Source of the DNA: Planctomycetota bacterium
Lineage (GTDB): Bacteria; Planctomycetota; UBA1135; UBA2386
Reading direction: 5' to 3'
Assembly (NCBI GenBank): GCA_027621295.1
Contig: JAQCBR010000030.1
Location: 1-36,503 of the forward strand
DNA length: 36,503 nt
A program made the translations under genes and the position numbers. A model generated the notes under the pieces. That model saw nothing but the letters and a program-made list of their open reading frames with translations, did not search any database and was not told where the DNA came from. Within the stretch, counting starts at the first letter, position 1; every line of letters starts with the position of its first letter. This document shows positions 19,156-26,905 of the stretch, piece by piece.

Positions 19156-19477
19156 TCATCCCGAACGGCTCGAAGACCTCGCCGAAGTCTCGCCAGTACG
19201 GATACCAGTCGCGGAACACCGTCACGTCGTGACGGACGCCGTTGTAGAGCGCGACGAACGGACCCGCGACCGCGCCCCCCACGAAGATGAACGGCGCCCA
19301 CGCCCACTCTCCGCGCCGACTCCGGTCCCGGTAGAACTCGCGGTTGAGGTCGATGCCGCCGGTGATCGGACTGACCGCCGTGCCGGCGACCGTCGAGCAC
19401 CCGGAAGTCGTGACGAGCGGCAGGACGAGGACGAGCGCGAGGAGCGCGCGAAAGACACGGGGTTTGTGCTGCGTCAT
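19139..19477 (-). CDS. Small lipoprotein of unknown function
   Basis: A 112-residue protein with a signal peptide and lipobox T-S-G-C27 followed by S-T-V-A-G-T. The mature part has P-I-T-G-G-I-D-L-N-R, W-A-W-A-P-F-I-F-V-G-G and G-P-F-V-A-L-Y-N-G-V-R-H-D, and ends in aromatic-rich Y-P-Y-W-R-D-F. It looks like a compact envelope lipoprotein; I do not recognise a named family. The gene is divergent from ATP-grasp 3 (90 nt between starts) and overlaps the convergent PGPGW gene. It sits among the ATP-grasp genes, so an envelope role linked to that locus is possible but unproven. Confidence 0.75.
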   Translation of the reverse strand: MTQHKPRVFRALLALVLVLPLVTTSGCSTVAGTAVSPITGGIDLNREFYRDRSRRGEWAWAPFIFVGGAVAGPFVALYNGVRHDVTVFRDWYPYWRDFGEVFEPFGMINRRG

Positions 19478-19567
19478 CCCCGACGATCCTAAGCCGCACC
19501 GAGGCGGACTGCGCTGGGGCGTTCGTGCTGGCGCAGCACATCTCCCCGCCTATCCTCCGAAGCGACC

Positions 19568-20785
19568 ATGAACGTCGTGATGCTCTCGCCGGGCTTCCCG
19601 GACGACATGCCCTACTTCACGCGCGCGCTGGCCGCTGCGGGGGCCCGGGTGTACGGAGTGGGCGATCAGCCCGTCCAGGCGCTCCGTCCCGAGGTCCGGG
19701 AGGCTCTGACCGATTACCTCCGCGTCGACGACCTCTGGGCCGAGGAACGCACGGTGCGCGCGGTCGCGGACTGGATGCGGAATCGCTCGATCGATCGCGT
19801 CGAGTGCCTGTGGGAACCCGGGATGGTGCTGGTCGCACGGATGCGCGAGGCGTTCGGCGTGCCCGGCCTGACCGTCGAGCAGACGATTCCGTTCCGTGAC
19901 AAGGTGCGGATGAAGGACGTCCTCGACCGCGCCGGACTGCGCACGCCCCAGCATGCGCGGGCGCGGACGCGGGAAGAGGTCTGGAGGGCCGCCGACCGCA
20001 TCGGTCTACCGCTGATCATCAAGCCCGTCGACGGCGCAGGCTCGGCGGACACCTACCGGTGCGACACAGCCCCCGAACTGGACGCCGCGATCGCCGCTAT
20101 GCGGCACGTGCCCGAGGTCAACGTCGAGGAGTACGTCGACGGCGAAGAGTTCACGTTCGACACGATCTCGATCGGTGGACACGTCGCCTACGAGAACGTC
20201 GCGTGGTATCGCCCCAAGCCGCTGGTCGCGCGGCTGAACGAGTGGATCAGCCCCGGCGTCATCGCGCTGCGCGACCTGGAACCCGAGCCGATCCGACGCG
20301 GAAGGGAACTCGGCCGCGCCGTGCTGTCGACGCTCGGTTGGGACACCGGCATCGCGCACATGGAGTGGTTCCTGAACGCCCAGGGCGACGCGGTGTTCGG
20401 TGAGATCGGCGGACGGGCGCCCGGCGGCCGCCTCACCCACGTGATGAACTACGCGAGCGACGTCGACCTGTTCCGCGGCTGGGCCGAGGCCGTGGTCCAC
20501 CGGACGTTCTCGCAGCAGGCCGACCGCCGCTACAACGCAGGCGCTGTCTTCAAGCGCGCGCACGGCACGGGACGGATCAGTGCCCACGAGGGACTCGACC
20601 ACCTGCTGCGCCGCCACGGCGAGCACGTGGCCCACCTCGACCTCGTTCCGGTCGGCCAGCCCCGACGTGACTGGCGCCAGGTCGTGACCGGAGACGGCTG
20701 GGTCGTCGTCCGTCATCCGGACCTGGCCACGACGATCGAGATCTTCGACGCGTTCGCCGCCGAGCTGCGCGTGCTGGCTTCGTGA
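19568..20785 (+). CDS. ATP-grasp ligase 3
   Basis: A 405-residue paralogue of ligases 1 and 2. It begins M-N-V-V-M-L-S-P-G-F-P, close to ligase 1 (M-H-V-L-M-V-E-P-A-F-P), followed by F-R-D-K-V-R-M-K-D-V-L, K-P-V-D-G-A-G-S-A, E-E-Y-V-D-G-E-E-F-T-F-D-T, A-H-M-E-W-F and E-I-G-G-R-A-P-G. It is predicted to form an amide or peptide-like bond using ATP. It is the first gene of a tightly packed cassette: its TGA overlaps the start of the peptidase E-like gene (GTGATG), and that gene overlaps the Fes-like esterase. TATCCT at 19551-19556 could be a -10 box, which would make the mRNA nearly leaderless. Confidence 0.88.
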   Translation: MNVVMLSPGFPDDMPYFTRALAAAGARVYGVGDQPVQALRPEVREALTDYLRVDDLWAEERTVRAVADWMRNRSIDRVECLWEPGMVLVARMREAFGVPGLTVEQTIPFRDKVRMKDVLDRAGLRTPQHARARTREEVWRAADRIGLPLIIKPVDGAGSADTYRCDTAPELDAAIAAMRHVPEVNVEEYVDGEEFTFDTISIGGHVAYENVAWYRPKPLVARLNEWISPGVIALRDLEPEPIRRGRELGRAVLSTLGWDTGIAHMEWFLNAQGDAVFGEIGGRAPGGRLTHVMNYASDVDLFRGWAEAVVHRTFSQQADRRYNAGAVFKRAHGTGRISAHEGLDHLLRRHGEHVAHLDLVPVGQPRRDWRQVVTGDGWVVVRHPDLATTIEIFDAFAAELRVLAS

Positions 20786-21726
20786 TGGGCACGCGACCGG
20801 TTCTCGTCCTCGGCCCCCAGCGGCACGTGCCCCTCGTCCGTGAAGCGCTGGCTGCGCTCGGCTGCGACGACGACCACACGCCGGTCGCACTGTGCTCCGC
20901 CGGCTGGGAAGAACGCGAACTCGAGCACGACGAGCTCCAGGAGCACGTCGCACGCCCGGTCGTCAATCTGGAGGTCTTCTCCCGCGTGGAGACGATCTAC
21001 CGCGAAGACCCGGAGCTGCACGCGGCGGTGCGCGCGCGTCACGATCGGATGCGCCGCCTCCAGGCCCTGCACCAGCACCGCCTGGCCCACGCGGTGGACG
21101 CGGCCTGCGGTCTCGCTGACGTGCCTGACGCGGCGCTCGACATGGCCGCAGCAGAGCGACGCGACGCGATCGAGGCGATCCGGACCCTCGACCGAACCCA
21201 CCTGGACCGGCTCCGCGGGATGCACGAGGCGTTCTGGAACGAGTGGCGTCCGGAGGAACGGCCGGCCGTCGCTCGCCACCGCGAAGAGCTCCGGAACATC
21301 CTCCGCCCCTGTGCCGCTCTCTGCGTGGCCGGTGGTCACGTCGCGATCCTGCTCAACCGCCTGCGCCTGCTCGGCGTGCTCGACCTCTGCCCCGAACTGC
21401 CCGTGGTCGCCTGGTCAGCGGGCGCGATGGCGCTGTCGCACCGCGTGATCCTCTTCCACGATTCCCCGCCGCAGGGACAGGGCAACGTCGAGGTGTTCGA
21501 AGCCGGACTCGGGCTGATCGGTGGGCTCGTGCCACTTCCGCACGCGAAGCACAGACTCCGTCTCGACGACCCGGAGCGCGTCTCGCTGATCGCCGAGCGC
21601 TTCGCGCCCGACAGCTGCGTCGCACTGTCCGGTGGTGAGATGCTGGCGTGGGATCGGGACCGCTGGCGGGCACGCACGAGAGCCGAGGTCCTGGCTCCGT
21701 CCGGCCGCCTGGAGGCGTTCGCATGA
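20785..21726 (+). CDS. Peptidase E/type 1 glutamine amidotransferase-like protein with Ser nucleophile
   Basis: A 313-residue protein. The C-terminal half (about 170-313) matches the class I amidotransferase-like fold of S51 peptidases: C-V-A-G-G-H-V-A-I-L-L-N, then V-V-A-W-S211-A-G-A-M-A-L with a serine nucleophile as in peptidase E and cyanophycinase (true amidotransferases have Cys), then V-A-L-S-G-G-E-M. Residues about 60-165 form a charged helical region absent from peptidase E. It could be an amidase or peptidase that trims the product of the neighbouring ligases, or a transferase. ATG 20785 is used; a GTG at 20782 is also possible. Both overlap the ATP-grasp 3 stop, and the gene's own stop overlaps the next start (ATGA). 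Confidence 0.78.
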   Translation: MGTRPVLVLGPQRHVPLVREALAALGCDDDHTPVALCSAGWEERELEHDELQEHVARPVVNLEVFSRVETIYREDPELHAAVRARHDRMRRLQALHQHRLAHAVDAACGLADVPDAALDMAAAERRDAIEAIRTLDRTHLDRLRGMHEAFWNEWRPEERPAVARHREELRNILRPCAALCVAGGHVAILLNRLRLLGVLDLCPELPVVAWSAGAMALSHRVILFHDSPPQGQGNVEVFEAGLGLIGGLVPLPHAKHRLRLDDPERVSLIAERFAPDSCVALSGGEMLAWDRDRWRARTRAEVLAPSGRLEAFA

Positions 21727-22868
21727 GCGCCCATCCACTCGGCGATCTGCTGCGTCAGGGGCCGCCGCCCGCACCGCACGAGATCGCAGCCTGGCTTCGC
21801 GGACGTGAGTTCCCGATCGTCGATGGCGATCGCGCGACGTTCGCGTTCCACGGCCCCGCATCGTCGGTCGAACTCGTCCACTGGATCTACGGACTCGAGT
21901 CCTCGATGGCATTCCAGAGGGTCGGCGGCACCGACCTCTGGCACCTGACGATGGACCTGCCGCCCGGGTCCCGCGTCGAGTACAAGCTCGGCGTGGCGCA
22001 CGGGCACCAGCAGGCGCTGATCCGTGACCCGCTGAATCCGAAGCTCGCCCGCGACCCCTACGGCGCGAACTCGGTGGTCCAGGGCTCCGGCTACTTCGTT
22101 CCGGACTGGGTCCACGAGGACGAACAGGCGCGGAGGGGCGAGATGGTCTCGCTGTCGGTCCCGAGCCGGAGCTTCGGCGAGGACCGCGACGTCGAGGTCT
22201 ACCTCCCGGCGCGCTACCGGAGGTCGCGGCGCTATCCGCTCCTGATCGTCCACGACGGGCCCGACTACGTCCGGTTCGCCGAACTGCGGACCGTCCTCGA
22301 CAACCTGATCCACAGGCTCGAGATCCCGCCGATGATCATCGCGCTGACCGCCTCGCCCGACCGGATCCGTGAGTATGCGGACGACGACCGTCACGCGGCC
22401 TTCGTCACCGACGAACTCCCCGCAGCCCTCGCCGACCGCTGGCCTCTGGTCGACCGGAGCGAGGCGCGTGGACTGATGGGCGCGAGCTTCGGGGCGGTCG
22501 CGTCGCTGGCGGCCGCGTGGCGCTCCCCCGGACGATTCGGCCGGCTGCTCCTGCAGTCCGGCTCGTTCATCTTCACGGACATCGGCCGGGACCACGGGCG
22601 CAGCCCTGCCTTCGACCCCGTCGTCGACTTCGTGAACGCCTTCCGCGACAGCCCCGGCAAGCCGTCCGAGCGCGTCTTCGTCACCTGCGGGACCTACGAG
22701 TCGTTGATCTACTACAACCGCTCGCTGATCCCGCTGCTGCAGAACACCGGTATGGATGTGCGGTTCGTCGAGCAGCGCGACGGCCACAACTGGGAGAACT
22801 GGCGAGACCGGCTCCGCGAGGGCCTCTCCTGGCTGTTCCCGGGCCCGCTCTGGATGGTCTACGAGTAG
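21723..22868 (+). CDS. Esterase with N-terminal early-set (CBM48-like) domain, Fes-like
   Basis: A 381-residue alpha/beta hydrolase. Residues about 35-125 look like an early-set/CBM48-like beta domain (A-T-F-A-F-H-G...L-W-H-L-T-M-D-L-P-P-G-S-R-V-E-Y-K), the same order as in enterochelin esterase Fes. The esterase D-like domain runs from about 150: V-H-D-G-P-D-Y near 177, the nucleophile elbow G-A-S255-F-G-A, and H354 in D-G-H-N-W-E-N-W. There is no signal peptide, so it acts in the cytoplasm. Fes-type enzymes cut ester bonds in imported siderophores; here the context is ligases rather than iron transport, so the substrate may be the locus product. The start overlaps the previous stop (ATGA). 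Confidence 0.85.
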   Translation: MSAHPLGDLLRQGPPPAPHEIAAWLRGREFPIVDGDRATFAFHGPASSVELVHWIYGLESSMAFQRVGGTDLWHLTMDLPPGSRVEYKLGVAHGHQQALIRDPLNPKLARDPYGANSVVQGSGYFVPDWVHEDEQARRGEMVSLSVPSRSFGEDRDVEVYLPARYRRSRRYPLLIVHDGPDYVRFAELRTVLDNLIHRLEIPPMIIALTASPDRIREYADDDRHAAFVTDELPAALADRWPLVDRSEARGLMGASFGAVASLAAAWRSPGRFGRLLLQSGSFIFTDIGRDHGRSPAFDPVVDFVNAFRDSPGKPSERVFVTCGTYESLIYYNRSLIPLLQNTGMDVRFVEQRDGHNWENWRDRLREGLSWLFPGPLWMVYE

Positions 22869-22938
22869 TCAGCCGGCCGCCGGCGCCGGTGCTCGTGGGA
22901 TGCGCCCAGGTCTGCGGCTACCATCCCGCCCTCGTCCC

Positions 22939-24240
22939 ATGCCCACGACCACACGCCGCATCGGCCTCTCGCTCGGCGCCGACATCTGCTGGCCTCGGTG
23001 CTTCGAGGACCTCGTTGCCCAGCTCGACCTGGAGCTGCCGGACCCGACCGTGACGACCGACGCCGGGGGTGGCCGCCGCGCGAGGGACGGCGCCGCCAGC
23101 GGAGCGCGCATCCGCTTCCAGGTCGACCGCGTGCCCATCGAACCGTTCGATCTCGGGGATCCGACTCCCTACGACCTCGTCGTCGACCGGCTGACGCACT
23201 GGTATCACACGCGCCGCGAGTGGATCAAGAAGGCGGTGATCCTCGACGGGACCTACGTGTTCAACAACCCGTGGTCCGTGCAGTCGATGGAGAAGCAGAC
23301 CACCTACTGCGCGATGATGCGGCTCGGGATGCCGATCCCTCGGACGATCCTCGTGCCACCGAAGGAATACGAGGACCGACCCGACCTCGAGCGGACGCTG
23401 CAGAGCTACGCGAGACTCTTCGACCTCGGCGAACTCGGCGGTCGTCTCGGCTATCCGCTGTTCATGAAGCCCTACGACGGCGGTGGCTGGGTCGGCGTCA
23501 GCCGCGTCGACGACGAGCAGCAGCTCCGCGACGCGTACGAACAGAGCGGCCGATTCGTGATGCACCTGCAGAAGGGTGTCGATCCGTTCGAGCTCTTCGT
23601 GCGTGGGATCGGCATCGGCCCACAGGTCCACGCGGTCCGCTACGAACCTTCAGCTCCGCTCCACGACCGCTACACGACCGACCGTGACTTCCTCGACGCC
23701 GAGCAGCTCCAGGTCGTCCAGGACACGACGCTGACGATCAACGCGTTCTTCGGGTGGGACTTCAATTCGGCGGAGATGCTCTACGCCGATGGGATCTGGC
23801 ATCCGATCGACTTCGCGAACCCGTGCCCAGACTCCCAGGTCACGTCGCTCCACGTGCACTTCCCGTGGCTCGTGAAGGCCAAGCTCCGCTGGGCGCTGTT
23901 CTGCGCGGCGACCAAGCGCGAGTTCCGACAGAACCTCGACTGGACTCCGTTCTACGCGATCGCCGCCGAGCCGGACGCGCCCTACCGCGACAAGCTCCGT
24001 CGCTACGCAGCGCTCGCGCGCGAGCGATTCGAAGCGGATCGCTTCGAGGAGTTCTGTGCCACCCACCTGGCCCACCTCGACGAGCTCGCCTGGGACTACT
24101 TCGGAACCGACCGCTGCCGGTCCGCTGTGCGTGCGAAGGTCGAGGCACTGTTCCCCGAGCACGAACACGACGAGTTCACCGAGCTGTTCTGGACCCGGAT
24201 CCAGGACTGGCGCCAGAACGACGCCGCGAGCCGAACATGA
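22939..24240 (+). CDS. ATP-grasp ligase 4 (divergent, RimK-like)
   Basis: A 433-residue ATP-grasp protein distinct from the three paralogues. The N-terminal part includes Y-D-L-V-V-D-R-L-T-H-W-Y-H-T-R-R-E-W. A motif N-N-P-W-S-V-Q-S-M-E-K-Q opens the ATP-grasp region, K177-P-Y-D-G-G-G-W-V-G-V-S is the glycine loop, and I-D-F-A-N-P-C-P-D near 290 carries the Asp...Asn metal pair, so this copy keeps the canonical Asn. About 110 helical residues follow. It is predicted to be a cytoplasmic amide-forming ligase of unknown substrate. It starts 70 nt after the Fes-like esterase and overlaps the next esterase by 4 nt, so it opens a second translational unit. TACCAT at 22919-22924 could be its own -10 box. 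Confidence 0.82.
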   Translation: MPTTTRRIGLSLGADICWPRCFEDLVAQLDLELPDPTVTTDAGGGRRARDGAASGARIRFQVDRVPIEPFDLGDPTPYDLVVDRLTHWYHTRREWIKKAVILDGTYVFNNPWSVQSMEKQTTYCAMMRLGMPIPRTILVPPKEYEDRPDLERTLQSYARLFDLGELGGRLGYPLFMKPYDGGGWVGVSRVDDEQQLRDAYEQSGRFVMHLQKGVDPFELFVRGIGIGPQVHAVRYEPSAPLHDRYTTDRDFLDAEQLQVVQDTTLTINAFFGWDFNSAEMLYADGIWHPIDFANPCPDSQVTSLHVHFPWLVKAKLRWALFCAATKREFRQNLDWTPFYAIAAEPDAPYRDKLRRYAALARERFEADRFEEFCATHLAHLDELAWDYFGTDRCRSAVRAKVEALFPEHEHDEFTELFWTRIQDWRQNDAASRT

Positions 24241-24983
24241 GCAAGGTCAGCTCCACCTGGTACTCACACCGCGCCGGGCGCGACGTGACGGTCTCCCGAT
24301 GGGGAGAGGTCGGCACCCCGGTCCTCGTGTTCCCCACCGCTGCGGGCGACGCCGAGGAAGGCGAGCGATTCCACCTGATCGATGCTGTCGCGCCGCTCCT
24401 CGAGGCCGGCCGCATCAAGGTCTACTCCGTCGACAGCATCGCCGGACAGTCCTGGCTCCAGCACGACGACTCGATCGAGAGCGCAGCCCGCGTCCAACAC
24501 CAGTTCGATGCGGTCCTCGCCGAGGAAGTCGTGCCCGCGATCCGGCAGGACTGCGGGAATCCGAAGGATCTCGACATCGTCCTGGCCGGCGCATCGATCG
24601 GCGCGTTCGAAGCATTCGCAGCGATCTGTCGCCATCCGGATCTGTTCACCAAGGCGATCTGCATGAGCGGCACGTTCGAGCCGCGGAAGTTCCTGCGTGG
24701 CCAGCCGAACCACGACTGGTACCTCGCCTCTCCGATGATGTTCGTCCCGCACCTTCCCGAGGACGGACCGCAGCTCGCCCAGCTCCGGCAGCGATTCGTT
24801 CTGTTCGCCCACGGGACGGGTCGCTGGGAGGAGCCCGCCCAGTCGTGGAACGCGGCCGACGTGCTCGGCAAGCGCGGGGTCCCCAACCGCGTCGACGAGT
24901 GGGGCGCCGACTGGGACCACGACTGGATCACGTGGCGGCGCATGCTGCCCCAGTACCTCGAGGAGTTCGTGCCCGATGCGTAG
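24237..24983 (+). CDS. Small esterase/alpha-beta hydrolase
   Basis: A 248-residue esterase D-like hydrolase. The nucleophile elbow is L-A-G-A-S120-I-G-A-F-E-A and the likely catalytic His is H228 in D-W-D-H-D-W-I-T-W-R. The early strand L-V-F-P-T-A-A-G-D-A-E-E supplies the oxyanion region. It has no signal peptide and no N-terminal early-set domain, unlike the esterase at 21723. The start ATGA overlaps the ATP-grasp 4 stop, so this pair is very likely co-translated and acts in one step sequence. It could release an ester intermediate or transfer an acyl group. The TPR lipoprotein gene overlaps its 3' end by 8 nt. Confidence 0.85.
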   Translation: MSKVSSTWYSHRAGRDVTVSRWGEVGTPVLVFPTAAGDAEEGERFHLIDAVAPLLEAGRIKVYSVDSIAGQSWLQHDDSIESAARVQHQFDAVLAEEVVPAIRQDCGNPKDLDIVLAGASIGAFEAFAAICRHPDLFTKAICMSGTFEPRKFLRGQPNHDWYLASPMMFVPHLPEDGPQLAQLRQRFVLFAHGTGRWEEPAQSWNAADVLGKRGVPNRVDEWGADWDHDWITWRRMLPQYLEEFVPDA

Positions 24984-26775
24984 AGCTCGCCGCGATCTCT
25001 CGCAGGCCTGCGTCGCGCTGGCGACGGTCGCGCTGTGCGGCTGCTCGACGCCGACGGTCGCTCCCGCTCCGTCTGCGGCCGAAGCGCGCGCGATCGCGTT
25101 CCGCCAGGAGGTCGTGTCCCCGCTGGCACCCGGCACGAGGGTCCGACTCCGGCCGATCCAGGTGACGGTGACGTCGCCGGGTACCACGGTCGACACCGTG
25201 CTGCTGGGCGCAGGGCTTCGCGAGGCGCTCCGGCTCTCGCCGTTCCTCGACGTCGCTGCTGGACTCGAGGATGCGCCTGCGGACCACGCGATCGTGCCGA
25301 CCCTCGACCTCGCCGCACGACGGCTGGCGCTGACGCTGGAGCGCAGCGGTGCGCCCGCATTGCCGCTGTGTGCCGCAGCCTGCGATCCGGACGACCCGAC
25401 CACGGCTGCCGACGAGCTCGCGGCGCGCGCGCGCATCGCGCTCGGCGAGGATCTCCGGTTCACGCCTCCCCCGATCGCGGACATCTACACGGTCTCACCC
25501 GACTGCGTCCGCCTGACCGAACGCGCGCTCGAGCTCGAGCCGGGCGGAGCGGACCTGAAGGACATCCTGGAGCGAGCGCGCCGCGCCGACCCTGGCTGTG
25601 CACTGACCTGGAACGTGCTCGCCTCCTGGCAGCTCGCCCGCGGCGAACCTGCGCAGGCGATCTCGACCGCACGTTCCGCACTCGGCGCGCTCGGCAGGCG
25701 CCTCTCGCCAACCACTGCCCACCGACTCGCGCGCGTGCTGCTGCTGGCCGAGGCACGCGTCCGAGGCCCGGTCAACGCGCGTGCCGCCGACGAGCAGCTG
25801 CTGGCCCTGGGCGAAGCGTTCCTGCTGGACCGGCCCCACGACCCGCACGGCCATTACACCCAGGCACTCGCGCAGAGCTTCCTGGGGCAGTTCGGCAGCT
25901 CGGAGCCGACGTTCGATTCGCTGCGCGCGCGGTGGCCTTCGATCCCGTGGCCCGTCTACCACCTCGTGTTCGCGCGCCTGGGCCTCGGTGACGGCCCTGG
26001 TGCGCTCGAAGCCGCCGATCAGATCGCGCGGAACCTCCCGTTCGAGACCACGTTCCTGCCACGTGCGCTCGCGCTGTTCGCAGCTGGCGAAGTCGACGAA
26101 CTGGGAGACCTGCTCACGGAGGCTCGCGACCGCACTCCGGAGGATTCTCCGTTCGGCCTGGACGTGCTGCGCATGCAGGCATCCCTCGCCGTGCTGCGCG
26201 ATCGCCGTGACGACGCCCTGACTGCGCTCGTCGAGTCGATGGAGTGGCTCCGCCAGCGACCGTCGCTGCTGCCTCGACGGGCGGTCGAGCTCGCGGACGC
26301 GGGCGAGGTCCTCGTGCTGCTCGGCGCACCTCCCGATCTCTCGCTCAGGCTCGAGTCGATCCGCAACGTCGCCTGGAACAACGAGGCTGCGATCGTCCAC
26401 GCGCTGACCTACGTCGAGGGCCTCGCGGCGGCCGCCCGAGGCGACGCCGAGGTCGCCAGGATCGCGGCAGGCACCCTCGAGCAGGCGGACCGGGACGGGG
26501 ACGCCGCACGGGTCCGCGCAGCGATCGCACGGGCCTCCGGCAGCGCCGCCGACGAAGCTCGCGAGCTGGCGACCGCACTCCGGCTCCGCGATGCTCCGCT
26601 GACTCGGGCCGCGTTCGCACGGGTCCTGCGCGAGCTCGGTCGACGGGAGGAAGCCGACGACGTGCTCCGGGAGACGCGAGCCGACCTGCTGCGACTCGAC
26701 CTCAGGGCTCCGCTCCAACACCCGCTGCTCGCACCGGGCCAGGCGCTGGCGTTCCTCGCGACCGGCCCACGCTGA
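24976..26775 (+). CDS. Large lipoprotein with TPR-like helical repeats
   Basis: A 599-residue protein with a signal peptide and lipobox A-L-C-G-C23-S-T. Residues about 60-185 form a beta-containing module (L-R-P-I-Q-V-T-V-T-S-P...). From about 200 onward it is alpha-helical with TPR-like spacing, for example W-N-V-L-A-S-W-Q-L-A-R-G-E-P-A-Q-A near 218 and R-A-L-A-L-F-A-A-G-E-V-D near 365. No catalytic motif is visible. It is probably an envelope scaffold. The ATG lies 8 nt inside the esterase gene, so it belongs to the ATP-grasp operon and could tie that pathway's product to the envelope. Intact and of uniform base composition. It is followed by a convergent GNAT gene. Confidence 0.82.
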   Translation: MRRARRDLSQACVALATVALCGCSTPTVAPAPSAAEARAIAFRQEVVSPLAPGTRVRLRPIQVTVTSPGTTVDTVLLGAGLREALRLSPFLDVAAGLEDAPADHAIVPTLDLAARRLALTLERSGAPALPLCAAACDPDDPTTAADELAARARIALGEDLRFTPPPIADIYTVSPDCVRLTERALELEPGGADLKDILERARRADPGCALTWNVLASWQLARGEPAQAISTARSALGALGRRLSPTTAHRLARVLLLAEARVRGPVNARAADEQLLALGEAFLLDRPHDPHGHYTQALAQSFLGQFGSSEPTFDSLRARWPSIPWPVYHLVFARLGLGDGPGALEAADQIARNLPFETTFLPRALALFAAGEVDELGDLLTEARDRTPEDSPFGLDVLRMQASLAVLRDRRDDALTALVESMEWLRQRPSLLPRRAVELADAGEVLVLLGAPPDLSLRLESIRNVAWNNEAAIVHALTYVEGLAAAARGDAEVARIAAGTLEQADRDGDAARVRAAIARASGSAADEARELATALRLRDAPLTRAAFARVLRELGRREEADDVLRETRADLLRLDLRAPLQHPLLAPGQALAFLATGPR

Positions 26776-26866
26776 CCCGACGAGGACTCCGGATCGGCAG
26801 CCGCGCGGGCGCGAGACGGGCCGCGAGCGGCAGCCAAACAGCGTGACCGCATCCGCCGGTCAGAGC

Positions 26867-26901
26867 CTGTGACCCACTGCTGTCGGCTGATTCCGTCACA
26901 G
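26867..26901. terminator. Inverted repeat between convergent genes
   Basis: ctgtgac (26867-26873) and gtcacag (26895-26901) form a perfect 7-bp inverted repeat with a 21-nt loop in the 130-nt gap between the TPR lipoprotein and the opposing GNAT gene. The 11-mer gtcacagcctg here (26895-26905) recurs at 36473-36483. It may be a shared terminator or REP-like element. Confidence 0.3.
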
Positions 26902-26905
26902 CCTG

